Part shown: piece after piece, positions 1 through 9,770 of the stretch
Position numbering within the stretch: position 1 is the first letter of the stretch
Layout: the number at the start of each line of letters is the position of its first letter
Assembly: GCA_965206145.1 (NCBI GenBank)
Contig: CBDBIK010000005.1
Location: 310,001-374,000, forward strand
Direction of reading: 5' to 3'
DNA: 64,000 nucleotides
Source of the DNA: CBDBIK01 sp965206145
Lineage (GTDB): Bacteria; Pseudomonadota; Alphaproteobacteria; TMED109
Translations under genes and position numbers: made by a program
Notes under the pieces: model-generated
The model's input: the letters and a program-made list of their open reading frames with translations, nothing else
What the model was told of the DNA's origin: nothing
The model's database searches: none

Positions 1-1265
1 GGAGGAGCGTCAAGGCTTGCACGGGTTGCTTCATCCAGCCCTGGCCCGGTGTCAGCGACCTCGATAATGACAGAGACGGCTGTCCTGCGTGCAGACACTG
101 TGATCGTCCCGTCCTTTCCTATGGCCGTGGCGGCATTGTCGATGAGGTTCAGGAAAGCTCGGAAAAACTGCTCGTGATCGGCTTCGCAGGTGAGTTCCTG
201 CGGAATTTCATTCCGCCATTCGACGCTACCCATGACCAAGGGCATGACCAGTTCGCTAACCTCGTTTGCGAGTTCGTGAAGCCGGACTCGGGAGATAAGA
301 ACGGGGCTGTCGCCGTAACGTAGGTAGTCGAGGGTTCGTGCGCAGAGAAGGGTCGCTCGGTTCATAGCCGCGATCAGCTGCGGCATGACCTTCTTCACAA
401 GGGGGTCCTTGCTCTCCGCAAGTTGGTCAGAGGTGAAAATCGCCACGGTGAGAACATTTCGGAGGTCATGGTTCACCTTGCTGACCGAGGCTCCGAGAGC
501 TGCCTCACGTCCACGCTTGCGGAGTGCGACCCGGATTTCATCCTGCATGGTCATCAACCCGGATTCCAGAAATCCCACCTCGTCCTTCCTGCCCGAGATC
601 GGAAGAATCGCTGATTTGTCCTCCGGGTTTCGGGCAAAAACGTCGAGACAATGTGTGATTTTTTGTACAGGGCGGACAACGATCCATTGAAGCAACAAGA
701 AGAGGAACGTGCCCAGAAAGACGGAAAGAGCCAAGGAAAGTTCGAGGATGCGGATGGAGTGGCTGCGGAGCTTGCGTGCGAGCACTCTTTCCCGTGCCAC
801 CACCTCGACGAGCATCGAATCGTTGTTGCGGGCCCAGCCCACGATGCGAATCCTCCTTTGTTCGCCGTGCAGAAGGGTGCCAACGGCGTCCATAATCAAC
901 ACAGGCCAGAAACTCTCGTTGATATGGACTGTCCGGTCGATGTCCTTCGGAGTTTTGCCAATCACCAGGGTTCTAGCTCCCCCGGTACGCAGAATGATTG
1001 CCTCGGTGTCGGTGAAGGCGAGCAGCTCCTGTTCGAGTTCAGGCGGAATGTTTCCGTCTCCTGCTGCTTGAAGAACGAGTGTCGAAAGGTGCGCTTTGTC
1101 GAGTTGGTCGTTCAGGTGTTCAAGGCGAAACCTTGCGATCGATGGAAGCCAAATCAGGAGTTCGCCAACCAGCAGGAGGGCGATGGTGATCAGAAGCAGG
1201 CGCGCGGTAAGTCCGTGCCCAACGCCGGTGCTAGGGCTTTGTTTTCCGTCCCCTCGCGTTGCCAA
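1..1265 (-). CDS. Sensor histidine kinase, C-terminus cut by window edge
   Basis: This gene encodes an inner-membrane two-component sensor kinase that would autophosphorylate a histidine and pass the phosphate to a response regulator. I translated the minus strand by hand. A hydrophobic segment follows the N-terminus, then a periplasmic-size region, a second membrane segment, a HAMP-like stretch starting with VVRPVQ, the phosphoacceptor H-box VSKVNHDLRNVLT, the N-box NLIDNAATA and the G1 box VADTGPGL. The remaining ATPase boxes lie beyond base 1. The start is uncertain: a TTG at 1265 sits just beside the stop of the upstream oxidoreductase, and no ATG is near. The tight spacing suggests co-transcription with that oxidoreductase. 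The signal and the partner regulator are unknown. Confidence 0.85.
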   Translation of the reverse strand, partial: MATRGDGKQSPSTGVGHGLTARLLLITIALLLVGELLIWLPSIARFRLEHLNDQLDKAHLSTLVLQAAGDGNIPPELEQELLAFTDTEAIILRTGGARTLVIGKTPKDIDRTVHINESFWPVLIMDAVGTLLHGEQRRIRIVGWARNNDSMLVEVVARERVLARKLRSHSIRILELSLALSVFLGTFLFLLLQWIVVRPVQKITHCLDVFARNPEDKSAILPISGRKDEVGFLESGLMTMQDEIRVALRKRGREAALGASVSKVNHDLRNVLTVAIFTSDQLAESKDPLVKKVMPQLIAAMNRATLLCARTLDYLRYGDSPVLISRVRLHELANEVSELVMPLVMGSVEWRNEIPQELTCEADHEQFFRAFLNLIDNAATAIGKDGTITVSARRTAVSVIIEVADTGPGLDEATRASLDAP

Positions 1266-1266
1266 A

Positions 1267-2691
1267 TCAGCCGAAATAGGAAAGAAAACGGACCACTGCG
1301 CGGGTCCGCGGATTGAAAAGTGAAGGCGTGAAGTAGGCACCCGCTACTTGCTTGTTGATTTCGCCACGCGTCGGATAGGGAAAAATCGTCGATGCCATGG
1401 CACCGATCTTCATGCGGTGTGCGACCATCAGGCACCAAGGCTGGATGAGTTCACCTGCATGGTTACCGACCATGCTCGCGCCTAAGACGCGCCCGCGCTT
1501 GGTGATCACTTTGACAAGGCCCTCCTCTTCGCGTTCGGCGCGGAAACGATCGCTTGAGGAAAGCGGCAACTGGGTAACGCGAATTTTGTCGCCGTACATC
1601 TCCCGCGCACTCGGCTCGTTGAGTCCAACCTGCGCAATCTCCGGATCGGTGTACGTGACCCAGGGAGCGGAAACCTCGCTCATGCGGGCAGGCAACCGGA
1701 AGAGAGTTCGTCGGATGACGATTCCGGCGTGATAGCTCGCCATGTGAGTAAACTGGAGACGACCGATGGAATCACCGATGGCATAGACGCGACGGTTCGA
1801 TGTACGAAGTCCTGCGTCGACATTGATGCCACGGCGATCACGTTCAATTCCTGCTTCTTCGAGACCCAACCCTTCGAGGTTGGGGCGACGGCCGGTGGCC
1901 ACCAGGAGATGGGATCCGGAGATATCCTTCGTATCTTTCGAATCCTCAACGGTCAGCACGATGCGGCCGTTTTCCTGGCGGACGGACTTCGCTGCCGTGC
2001 CCTCGAGAACGTCGATGCCTTCTGCCCGGAAGCGAGTAGTAACGACGCCGGCAAGATCGGGATCATCCCGCCCAAGAACACGCCCCATTTCGATGATGGT
2101 CACCTTAGATCCGAGACGCTGGTGCGCTTGCGCGAGCTCCGAGCCGATGGGACCACCACCGAGTACCAGGAGGTGCTCGGGCAGGACATCGTTCTCAAAC
2201 ACGGTCTCGTTGGTGAGGTAGGGGACGTCATGAAGTCCGGGAATCGGGAGAACAGCAGGCGAGGATCCGACAGCGACCACGAAACGACGGGCACGGATTC
2301 GATAGTCTCCTGCCTCTACCTCGCGGGGGTTAATAAACTTGGCCGGAGCGCGAATCACGGTGGCCCCGAGACCTTCGAAACGCTCTTGTGAGTCATGTGG
2401 TGCGATCGAAGCGATGACGCTTCTGATGTGGTCACGCACCCTGGGGAAGTCGGCCGCCGGTGAGCCCGAGGTCACTCCGAAGCGCTGAGAAGTGCGGGCG
2501 GCGTGAGCGGCGTGAGCGGCGGCGATCAGGGATTTTGAGGGGACGCAACCGTAGTTGAGACAGTCGCCACCCATTTTGGATTTCTCGATCAGGACCGTGG
2601 AAATACCCAATTGGCTTGCGGCGGAGGCGACACTGAGACCGCCCGAACCGGCTCCTATGACACAAATCCGAGGAGTCAGGAGAGTCGACAT
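1267..2691 (-). CDS. FAD-dependent pyridine nucleotide-disulfide oxidoreductase (MerA/Lpd-like)
   Basis: This 474-residue flavoprotein belongs to the dihydrolipoamide dehydrogenase / mercuric reductase family and would move electrons between NAD(P)H and a disulfide substrate in the cytoplasm. The FAD-binding GAGSGG lies at residues 13-18. The redox-active cysteine pair is C44/C49 in GGDCLNYGCVPSK. A second Rossmann motif, LGGGPIGSE, lies near residue 177. The C-terminal interface has YPT followed by a glutamate (FPYPTRGE), where true Lpd has His-Pro-Thr with Glu. That, and the lack of an N-terminal heavy-metal domain or C-terminal vicinal cysteines, argue against both classical Lpd and mercuric reductase. 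The histidine kinase gene follows almost directly. The substrate cannot be told. Confidence 0.85.
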   Translation of the reverse strand: MSTLLTPRICVIGAGSGGLSVASAASQLGISTVLIEKSKMGGDCLNYGCVPSKSLIAAAHAAHAARTSQRFGVTSGSPAADFPRVRDHIRSVIASIAPHDSQERFEGLGATVIRAPAKFINPREVEAGDYRIRARRFVVAVGSSPAVLPIPGLHDVPYLTNETVFENDVLPEHLLVLGGGPIGSELAQAHQRLGSKVTIIEMGRVLGRDDPDLAGVVTTRFRAEGIDVLEGTAAKSVRQENGRIVLTVEDSKDTKDISGSHLLVATGRRPNLEGLGLEEAGIERDRRGINVDAGLRTSNRRVYAIGDSIGRLQFTHMASYHAGIVIRRTLFRLPARMSEVSAPWVTYTDPEIAQVGLNEPSAREMYGDKIRVTQLPLSSSDRFRAEREEEGLVKVITKRGRVLGASMVGNHAGELIQPWCLMVAHRMKIGAMASTIFPYPTRGEINKQVAGAYFTPSLFNPRTRAVVRFLSYFG

Positions 2692-2796
2692 CGTGAAATT
2701 TCCCGCGGAAAGGTGACGGGTATTGTGATACCGATCGCGGATTTCTTCAAATGCGAAAGCGGTTCTCCACCCCTATCGGGAGTGAAGTGGTCTCCT

Positions 2797-4158
2797 TTAC
2801 GTGACCTCGGAAATTGCCTTGCGCACCGTTGAAAACAGCCTCTCGATCTCTTCTGGTGAGATGATGAGCGGTGGGGAAACGGCGAGCGTATTGCCGCCGG
2901 TAAATCGTACTAGCACTCCGTCATCGAGGCAGCGCAAGAAAGCTTCGTAAGCTCTGGTCGTCGTTTCCTCCTCACGCGGTTCGAGTTCAATCCCAGCAAC
3001 GAGACCGATGTTGCGCACGTCAATAACGGGGTCGAGATCAGCCAGCGCGTGCGCGTGTTCCTCAAACATCCCTTCCAGCTCTCTCGCCCGTTCGAAAAGT
3101 CCTTCGGACTGGTAGAGCTCAAGAGTCGCGAGGGCTGCGGCACACGCCAGCGGATGGCCTGAGTAAGTGTATCCGTGGAAGAGTTCAACCACGTGCTCAG
3201 GCCCGGTCATGAGTGCGTCGTGGATGCCCTTGCGCACTGCCACCGCGCCCATCGGAACGGTTGCGTTGGTGATCCCCTTGGCCATGGTCATGAGGTCTGG
3301 CACGACCCCGAAGCGCTCGGCGGCGAATCCCGCACCGAGACGCCCGAAGGCACAGATCACCTCGTCGAAAATTAGCAGGATTTCGTGTTCGTCACAGATC
3401 GAGCGGAGTCGTTCTAGGTAGCCCACCGGCGGCACCAGAACCCCTGTCGAGGCCGCCATGGGTTCGACGATGACAGCGGCAATCGATCCTGCACCGTGGC
3501 GCTCGATGATTTCGAGAAGCGCTTCGGCTCGGTCCGCTCCCTGCTTGGGTTGGCCCCGACTGAAGGAATTTATTTCGGGAATGTGGGTATCGGGAAGATG
3601 GTCCACGTCGGAAAGGAGATTGGCGAACTGCTTGCGATTCGCATCAATCCCGCCGACGGAGAGCCCTCCAAAGCCCACTCCGTGGTAGCCCCGATGGCGG
3701 CCGACGAGAATCCGGCGGCCGGGCTCGCCATTGGCGTCGTGGTAGGCGAGAGCGATTTTTAGGGCGGTGTCGACTGCCTCCGAACCCGAGTTGGTAAAGA
3801 AAAGGTGGTCGAGATCGCCCGGAAGGATCGAGGCCAGACGGTTGGCAAGCTGGAAAGCCTTTGGATGGCTCATCTGGAAGGCCGTCGCATAATCCATTTC
3901 TGCGACCTGGCGTTGCACCGCCTCGACAATCTCGTCCCGACAATGACCAGCGTTGACCGCCCACAGCCCTGCCGAACCGTCAAGCACCTCTCGTCCATCG
4001 GTGGTCCGGTAGTACATCCCCTTGGCCGAGGCCAGCAGTCGCGGTGCCGCCTTGAACTGGCGGTTCGGGGTGAACGGCATCCAGTAGGCGGCAAGGTCGT
4101 TCGGAGCGAAGGCTTCGGACACTACGGCGCGTCCTTCAAACTCGTTGCGTACGCTCAT
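2797..4158 (-). CDS. Class III PLP aminotransferase (omega-amino acid:pyruvate type)
   Basis: This cytosolic, PLP-dependent enzyme of about 453 residues would transfer an amino group from an omega-amino acid or amine to a keto acid. Typical class III features are visible: an N-terminal YWMPFTPN segment, TNSGSEAVDTALK, the cofactor-binding aspartate in DEVICAFGRLG, and the Schiff-base lysine in TMAKGITN. The closest family match by pattern is beta-alanine/omega-amino acid:pyruvate aminotransferase. I chose the ATG at 4158 over an upstream ATG at 4188 because a strong GGAGGAG ribosome-binding site precedes it. The gene is divergent from the CoA ligase, with about 100 bases between the starts. 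The exact substrate is not determinable. Confidence 0.85.
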   Translation of the reverse strand: MSVRNEFEGRAVVSEAFAPNDLAAYWMPFTPNRQFKAAPRLLASAKGMYYRTTDGREVLDGSAGLWAVNAGHCRDEIVEAVQRQVAEMDYATAFQMSHPKAFQLANRLASILPGDLDHLFFTNSGSEAVDTALKIALAYHDANGEPGRRILVGRHRGYHGVGFGGLSVGGIDANRKQFANLLSDVDHLPDTHIPEINSFSRGQPKQGADRAEALLEIIERHGAGSIAAVIVEPMAASTGVLVPPVGYLERLRSICDEHEILLIFDEVICAFGRLGAGFAAERFGVVPDLMTMAKGITNATVPMGAVAVRKGIHDALMTGPEHVVELFHGYTYSGHPLACAAALATLELYQSEGLFERARELEGMFEEHAHALADLDPVIDVRNIGLVAGIELEPREEETTTRAYEAFLRCLDDGVLVRFTGGNTLAVSPPLIISPEEIERLFSTVRKAISEVT

Positions 4159-4257
4159 TATTTTCTCCTCCGCCCGTGGGGGAGACATTATAGGCGAATG
4201 TCCATCCTCTGGCCCTTGGGACAGGCTCCGGGAAGGTCCTCAGGCTATGCTCGCTCC

Positions 4258-5775
4258 ATGGCCAGCGTCGACGCGATCTCCGCTCTCCTCGCAAAGGGCG
4301 ATGCTGCTGCACCGGCGCTCCAAGCTCCCGGTCGGGCCTCGCTTTCGCGCGCTCAACTCCGAGAACTCGTAGCCACGGCTCGGAAAAAATTCAACGCCCT
4401 CGGCATCGGGCGAGGCGAGCGAGTGGCGATCGTTCTTCCCAATGGTCCCGCCACGGCGACGGCATTCCTGTCCGTGGCAGGCACCGCGACGGCGGCTCCC
4501 CTCAATCCCTCCTATCGTCGTGAGGAGATGGATTTTTTCCTTGCCGACTTGGAGGCCAAGGCACTAGTAACGGCAGTGACCGAAGAGGGGCCGGCCCCCG
4601 CCGCCGCCGAAGCACTCGGAATTCCCGTGGTGCGGCTTGTTGAGGATAAATCCTCGGCAGGTGCTTTTCATCTTGAAGGCATTGAAAGACACACCTCTCA
4701 GGCCGGGCCAGCAGAGATCGAAGACGTGGCTCTCGTTCTCCATACCTCGGGGACTACCTCGCGCCCGAAATTGGTCCCCCTTACCCACAAAAACCTTGCC
4801 GCTTCCGCCCGCAACATCGGTATCGCACTCGATCTCGGCGAGACGGATCTCTGTCTCAACGTTATGCCGCTTTTTCACATCCATGGGCTGGTAGCCGCCC
4901 TATGCGCATCCCTTGCGGCGGGTGGATCCGTTGCGGCGACGCCGGGGTTCGATGCGTTCTCGTTCTTTCGTTGGATGGAAGAGATCCGTCCTACTTGGTA
5001 CACGGCTGTGCCAACCATGCATCAGATGATGCTTGCCCGTAGCGATCGGCACCAGGAAACGATCAAGGCCGTACCACTTCGCTTCGTGCGTTCCTCTTCC
5101 GCTTCGCTTGCCCCCTCAGTGATGGAAGAACTCGAGAAAACGCTCGGCGTTCCGGTAATCGAGAGTTACGGGATGACCGAAGCCGCTCACCAAATGGCAT
5201 CCAATCCCCTGCCTCCTGGTGAGCGCAAGCCAGGCTCAGTCGGTATCGCCGCCGGGCCCGAGGTTGCGGTGATGGACGCCGCCGGAAATTTGTTGCCCGT
5301 CGGCGAGACGGGCGAGGTGGTGATACGGGGGGAGAACGTGACCGCAGGCTACATCGGGAGACCCGAGGCGAACGCCGAGGCCTTCATTAACAGCTGGTTC
5401 CGCACGGGCGACCAGGGAATGTTGGACGAGGATGGCTATTTGCACTTGCGCGGACGGCTTAAAGAAATCGTAAATCGAGGAGGAGAAAAGATCAGCCCGA
5501 AGGAAGTGGACGAGGCCCTGTTGGCCCATCCAGGTGTCGCCCAGGCAATCGCCTTCGCCATCCCGCACCCGAAACTCGGCGAGGATATCGCCGCCGCCGT
5601 GGTTACTTCCGAAGGAGAGGAGGTAAAGGTCTCGGACCTGCGCGAGTTTGTCGCTGAGCGACTCGCCCCGTTCAAGGTGCCACGAAAGATTCTCTTCGTT
5701 GAGGAAATTCCGAAAGGCCCGACTGGCAAACTTCAACGGATCGGTCTCGCTGCCAAGCTGGGTCTCGACGCATGA
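4258..5775 (+). CDS. AMP-forming acyl-CoA ligase, oxalate-CoA ligase-like
   Basis: This protein of about 505 residues belongs to the ANL superfamily; it would adenylate a carboxylic acid with ATP and transfer it to CoA. The phosphate-binding loop TSGTTSRPK begins at residue 163, YGMTEAAHQMASNP at about 304, the TGD hinge at about 383, the KEIVNRGGEKISP core follows, and the catalytic lysine in PTGKLQR is about residue 491. The wording around the YGMTE motif and the short C-terminus resemble the plant and fungal oxalyl-CoA synthetase group (AAE3/Pcs60), so oxalate is a reasonable but unproven substrate. The start is ATG 4258; an upstream in-frame ATG at 4198 would add a poorly family-like extension. 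It overlaps the next gene by ATGA. Confidence 0.85.
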   Translation: MASVDAISALLAKGDAAAPALQAPGRASLSRAQLRELVATARKKFNALGIGRGERVAIVLPNGPATATAFLSVAGTATAAPLNPSYRREEMDFFLADLEAKALVTAVTEEGPAPAAAEALGIPVVRLVEDKSSAGAFHLEGIERHTSQAGPAEIEDVALVLHTSGTTSRPKLVPLTHKNLAASARNIGIALDLGETDLCLNVMPLFHIHGLVAALCASLAAGGSVAATPGFDAFSFFRWMEEIRPTWYTAVPTMHQMMLARSDRHQETIKAVPLRFVRSSSASLAPSVMEELEKTLGVPVIESYGMTEAAHQMASNPLPPGERKPGSVGIAAGPEVAVMDAAGNLLPVGETGEVVIRGENVTAGYIGRPEANAEAFINSWFRTGDQGMLDEDGYLHLRGRLKEIVNRGGEKISPKEVDEALLAHPGVAQAIAFAIPHPKLGEDIAAAVVTSEGEEVKVSDLREFVAERLAPFKVPRKILFVEEIPKGPTGKLQRIGLAAKLGLDA

Positions 5776-6758
5776 AAGTCTGCATCTACGGGGCAGGTGC
5801 CATCGGCGGCATCATCGGTGCCCGGCTCGCCCGGGCCGGCAACGATGTCACCCTGATCGCTCGGGGTGCACACCTGGAGGCAATGCAGAAGAGCGGAATC
5901 CGCTGCACAAGTGAGGAAACGGGAGAGGACTTCACCATTCATCCGACGTGTGCCTCCAGTCCGGAAGAAGCAGGACCCCACGACATCGTGATCATGACCT
6001 TGAAAGCTCACTCGGCAGCGACGGTCGCCAGCAGTATGGGCCCGCTTCTCGGACCTGAGACAGTCGTCGTTCCGGCGGTGAACGGATTTCCGTGGTGGTA
6101 CTTCCACCACCTCGGAGGGCCACACGAGGGACACCAAGTGAAAGCGGTTGATCCTGAGGGAAAACAATGGAACACGATCGGACCTGGGCGTGTCGTCGGT
6201 TGCGTCGTCTACCCCGCTGCCGATATCCCTGAGCCCGGTCATGTGCGTCATATCGAAGGAACACGAATGCTGGTGGGCGAGCCGGACGGTTCGCGTTCGG
6301 AACGTGCGAAAGCCGTAAACCATCTTTTCGTTGAGGCAGGCTTTAAGGCTTCTGTTCGTCCCAAGCTCCGGGACGATGTGTGGATGAAGCTCTGGGGCAA
6401 TCTCGCTTTCAATCCTGTGAGCGCACTCACTGGAGGGACACTCGAGGAGATCGCCAGCGATCCGGGGGTGCGCGCCGTGGTCAAGGCCATGATGGAAGAG
6501 GGCGAGCGCGTAGCAAACGCGCTGGGAATTTCCTTTCGTATCGACATTGAAACCCGGATTGAGGGGGCACGGAAGGTGGGCGCACACAAGTCCTCAACAC
6601 TCCAGGATCTCGAGTTGGGGAGACCTCTCGAGATCGATGCGTTGACACTTGCGGTATCCGAGGTGGGGCAGCTCACGGGCGTTGCAACCCCGGTCATAGA
6701 CCTTGTCTACGCGCTGGTCCGTCAGAGAGCAGTCACGGCCGGGTGTATGCCCGCCTGA
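5772..6758 (+). CDS. Ketopantoate reductase family protein (PanE/ApbA-like)
   Basis: This 328-residue NADPH-dependent 2-hydroxyacid reductase-like protein carries the N-terminal dinucleotide-binding motif GAGAIGG at residues 7-13. In the C-terminal helical half it has the family segment KLWGNLAFNPVSALTGGT, which holds the conserved lysine and asparagine of the active site. PanE reduces 2-dehydropantoate to pantoate for CoA synthesis, but alphaproteobacteria often carry several paralogues acting on other 2-keto acids. The ATG overlaps the stop of the upstream CoA ligase (ATGA), so the two are probably co-translated. This context suggests a catabolic branch rather than the housekeeping panE. 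Function at family level is secure; the substrate is not. Confidence 0.82.
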   Translation: MKVCIYGAGAIGGIIGARLARAGNDVTLIARGAHLEAMQKSGIRCTSEETGEDFTIHPTCASSPEEAGPHDIVIMTLKAHSAATVASSMGPLLGPETVVVPAVNGFPWWYFHHLGGPHEGHQVKAVDPEGKQWNTIGPGRVVGCVVYPAADIPEPGHVRHIEGTRMLVGEPDGSRSERAKAVNHLFVEAGFKASVRPKLRDDVWMKLWGNLAFNPVSALTGGTLEEIASDPGVRAVVKAMMEEGERVANALGISFRIDIETRIEGARKVGAHKSSTLQDLELGRPLEIDALTLAVSEVGQLTGVATPVIDLVYALVRQRAVTAGCMPA

Positions 6759-6784
6759 ATCTCGCACCGCCGGGACTTCCACGC

Positions 6785-7675
6785 ATGGTTCAGCCTGTTT
6801 TTGACCGTCCCCGTGTTCGCCGCAACCTCGACCGTGCAGGCCAGATTGCCGGTGGAGCGGATGTGATTTTACGGGAAACCTCTGCCCATCTGTTGGAACG
6901 TCTTGACGAAATTCGACAGGGTCACCGCCGCGTGCTTGCCCTCGGAACAAGGCATGCGAGCCTCATCGATGACCTTCGTCGCATCACGCCTGACTCCGAA
7001 ATCGTGGCAACCGCCCTCGTCCCCCGACTCCTTCCTGCCCCGTCGGTGAACATCCAACCTCTTCTCGCCGACGAGGAAGTGTTGCCGTTCGCCGACGCAA
7101 GTTTCGATTTGGTCGTCAGCGCGTCCGCCCTACACGCGGTAAACGACCTTCCCGGAACCCTGATGCAGATTCGCTGTGCATTGCGTCCCAACGGGCTTTT
7201 TCTTGCTTCGCTTCCTGCAGGCAACACCCTTCATGAACTTCGGGAAACGCTTCTGGAGGCAGAAAACGTTGTCTCGGGTGGAGCGGGGCTGCGCGTGGCA
7301 CTGTTTTCCGATGTACGAACTCTCGGAAATCTGCTCGTGCGGGCGGGCTTCGCGCTTCCTGTGGCGGACACCGACACGATGCGCCTGGCGTTTCCAAATC
7401 TGCTTGCGCTGATTCGTGCGCTTCGCGCAGCAGGAGAAGGGAATGCTCTCACCGAGGGAACACGGCACTCCCTTCCGCGTGCAATACTCATCGAGGCATC
7501 CAACCGCTACGTAGAGCGCTACGGGGACGGAAAAGGAGGAATACTTGCCACCTTCGAAACGGTGACCCTCACCGGTTGGGCTCCCGGGCCGGGTCAGCCA
7601 AGGGCATTGGTTCCAGGCAGTGCGACAGCCTCGCTTTCAGAGGCACTCAGGAAAGGTTCTTCCAATAATTCCTGA
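6785..7675 (+). CDS. SAM-dependent methyltransferase (BioC / NDUFAF5-like)
   Basis: This predicted cytosolic class I SAM methyltransferase has about 296 residues. The N-terminal FDRPRVRRNLDRA segment resembles the alphaproteobacterial relatives of BioC and of the mitochondrial complex I factor NDUFAF5. A degenerate motif I (RVLALGTRHASL), LPFADASFDLVVSASALHAVNDLPGTL and CALRPNGLFLASLPAGNTLHELRE cover the SAM-binding half. The start at ATG 6785 fits the family; a longer reading from 6743 overlaps the upstream gene and looks unlike the family. Its 3' end overlaps the convergent MutT gene by about 80 bases. The target of methylation cannot be read from sequence. Confidence 0.8.
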   Translation: MVQPVFDRPRVRRNLDRAGQIAGGADVILRETSAHLLERLDEIRQGHRRVLALGTRHASLIDDLRRITPDSEIVATALVPRLLPAPSVNIQPLLADEEVLPFADASFDLVVSASALHAVNDLPGTLMQIRCALRPNGLFLASLPAGNTLHELRETLLEAENVVSGGAGLRVALFSDVRTLGNLLVRAGFALPVADTDTMRLAFPNLLALIRALRAAGEGNALTEGTRHSLPRAILIEASNRYVERYGDGKGGILATFETVTLTGWAPGPGQPRALVPGSATASLSEALRKGSSNNS

Positions 7676-8055
7676 AGCTTCGGTACCAGCGGGGTATCAG
7701 CCGGGAGCATCGGATAGCGTGCGAGTTCGTCATGATTCACCCACTCGATTCGTTGCCCTTCCTGCGGGGAAGGATTTCCTTTCCATTTCCGGCACGAGAA
7801 CACGGCCATCAGGAGGTGGAAATCGGAGTAGGCATAGCTTGCGAAACCGAACGGCGTGAAGTCCTCTGCCGCCGTCTCGATAGCCAATTCCTCGCGAAGT
7901 TCTCGTATGAGTGCAGCTTCCGGGGATTCTCCCTCGGCGATCTTTCCGCCCGGAAATTCCCATAGTCCGGCCATTCGTTTGTCTGAAGGCCTTTCGGCCA
8001 ACAACAGTTTTCTGTCAGGACGGACGAGAGCAACCGCGGAGACGAAAATCAACAC
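7594..8055 (-). CDS. mutT: NUDIX hydrolase, MutT-type 8-oxo-dGTP diphosphatase
   Basis: This 153-residue enzyme hydrolyses oxidised nucleoside triphosphates such as 8-oxo-dGTP and so lowers mutation. The full Nudix box runs from about residue 36: GGK, then GESPEAALIRELREEL with the metal-binding REXXEE glutamates. The LLLAERP and LWEFPGGK segments are typical of MutT. The start is GTG 8055, with a TTG immediately after as alternative; neither has a strong ribosome-binding site. It converges on the methyltransferase gene and their 3' ends overlap, an arrangement common in alphaproteobacteria. Confidence 0.88.
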   Translation of the reverse strand: MLIFVSAVALVRPDRKLLLAERPSDKRMAGLWEFPGGKIAEGESPEAALIRELREELAIETAAEDFTPFGFASYAYSDFHLLMAVFSCRKWKGNPSPQEGQRIEWVNHDELARYPMLPADTPLVPKLQELLEEPFLSASESEAVALPGTNALG

Positions 8056-8204
8056 TGCTCAATTCCGGTAACTGACACTGCCGATGAGACGTTCATGGAA
8101 TTTTCCGACCTACGTAGGATTCTAATAGGTTTCTTCAACCAATCTGATTTCGACCTCCTCCCCTTCTGGTAGAATTTGATGCGTAGCTTAGGGATTTAAC
8201 ATAC

Positions 8205-9770
8205 TTAGGTGCCTACAACATGCAGGTACCTGTACATCGTGTTCGCGGTTCGCAGGATCAGCTGACGCCGTTCCTCCCCGTGCAGCAGCCCCAATTTCCA
8301 GGGCCAATTCAACATAGATGTCAGTTTGGCACCCGCCGCATCCACCCAGGCGCTTACTTTACCTGCAACGTCGGGAAGCGAGAGTTCCTCATTCAGAAAC
8401 GTAAAAGCCACAGCAAGAGAGTCGGCTGATATGGCAGATGCTGCGAGTTCTTTCATCCGATCATCTCGGGTGTTCAAGCAGGTCTGTTCAGTCGTTTTGG
8501 TTGTGCTTTTTACGAAATCTTCAGATGTGGCGAGACGCTGCACAGCCTCATCGTCGAGCGTTTGCTGACACAAAACACACAGATTCTTGTCGGCCGTTGC
8601 TTCGGGAAACTGCCTTGCTGGATAGGCGACACCGTCCGAGAAATCTCGGATAGCCTCCCAAAGCGCCCCCCAGATATCCGATCCGATCTTGGGTAGAGGA
8701 GATGCTTCAAAGAGTTTTTTGGCCGCCAGGCTTGAAGCCTTCGTCGCATCGCAATGCGCCTTCACGAGAGCATCCAGGCTCGAAACGCTGTCCTTGGAAA
8801 GGCTTTCGCTCAGTGTTTGAACCTGGCGACGATTGCTTCGACTCGCTGTTTTTGAGCGTTATAGAGAGCTGATCACCTTTTGCGGATCCTGGGAGAGATC
8901 TGTGCGTAGAGTTTCCAACTTACGTTTTTCCTCGTCATTGAGCTCACATAGCGACTCCAACATCTTCAGGTCGGATTTAGCTGACAGTTCTCCAAGATAT
9001 TTCCCCGCCGCAGTCTCTGTGGACAACTGATGGTTGGAGATGGCCCTTGGAGTCTTTGCCTGGATTTGCCGTACGCGCTCATCAAGCTGTTTTTTAAGTG
9101 CATCACACAGATTCCCCAATCGTTCCAAGACCCGCATCGGGAACGGTGTGTAAGCAACGTTGTTTTCCGCTTGAACGTGCGTGTTGGCGCTGCGAGAATC
9201 GAAGATGCTCACTTGCGCGAGGGGCGTCACCTGTTCGGCGTCCGGAGACCAGGTGACGCATTTTGATGTGGTGCCAACCTGATAGTGGATATCGCCCGAT
9301 TGCAGAGTTTCGTGGGTGTCGCCGCGATGTTCGGATGGATTGCAAATTTGGCGTCACGCGTGCGGCACGCGTACTTGAGCACCCTGCAATATCCTGACTT
9401 CCCTGATCCGTTATCACCGTAAACAATCGTGATGCCTTGGTTTAAAAACTCTTAAAAACTTCATCTGTTGCTCGTCGGCCAGCGCATTCACGCCCCTAAG
9501 CGATTGAAGTTTTGAGATGGTGACCGCCTCACTGCTGGTGCCCTGCGGCGAAACATCTGTTTCTGTAAGGAACGCAGCATCTTTGCGTTCTCCGGCGCAG
9601 AGAGCTTCAAGGCGGTCAAGATCAATGTCATCAATGTTCACGCCGGCAATGAGTTGCTTCAGTGCGTCACGTTGCCAGCTGGGTCGATCAGACGACCAGG
9701 TGACGATTTCACGGAGTGCTTTTGATTGGGTGTAACGCCCCGCTTCCTCGGTATTGTGCTTATCTGTCAT
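8205..9770 (-). pseudogene. AAA-type ATPase partner of Fic, broken by several frameshifts
   Basis: Pieces of one ATPase are spread over at least four reading-frame segments on the minus strand. The N-terminus reads from ATG 9770 to about 9440. The next frame gives TIVYGDNGSGKSGYCRVL, a clear Walker A loop, near 9425. A third frame carries VTWSPDAEQVTPLAQVSIFDSR and runs to 8859. After another shift the sequence continues from about 8830 to a stop at 8205, with a CVLCQQTL cysteine pair. The protein resembles large SMC/RecF-like AAA ATPases, but it ends early, without recognisable Walker B or signature motifs. Its ATG overlaps the stop of the Fic gene, so the two formed an operon. No intact product is expected. 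Confidence 0.75.

Noticed and set aside
651..1316. 221-codon plus-strand open frame
   Set aside because: Opposite the histidine kinase, whose H-, N- and G1-boxes read on the minus strand.
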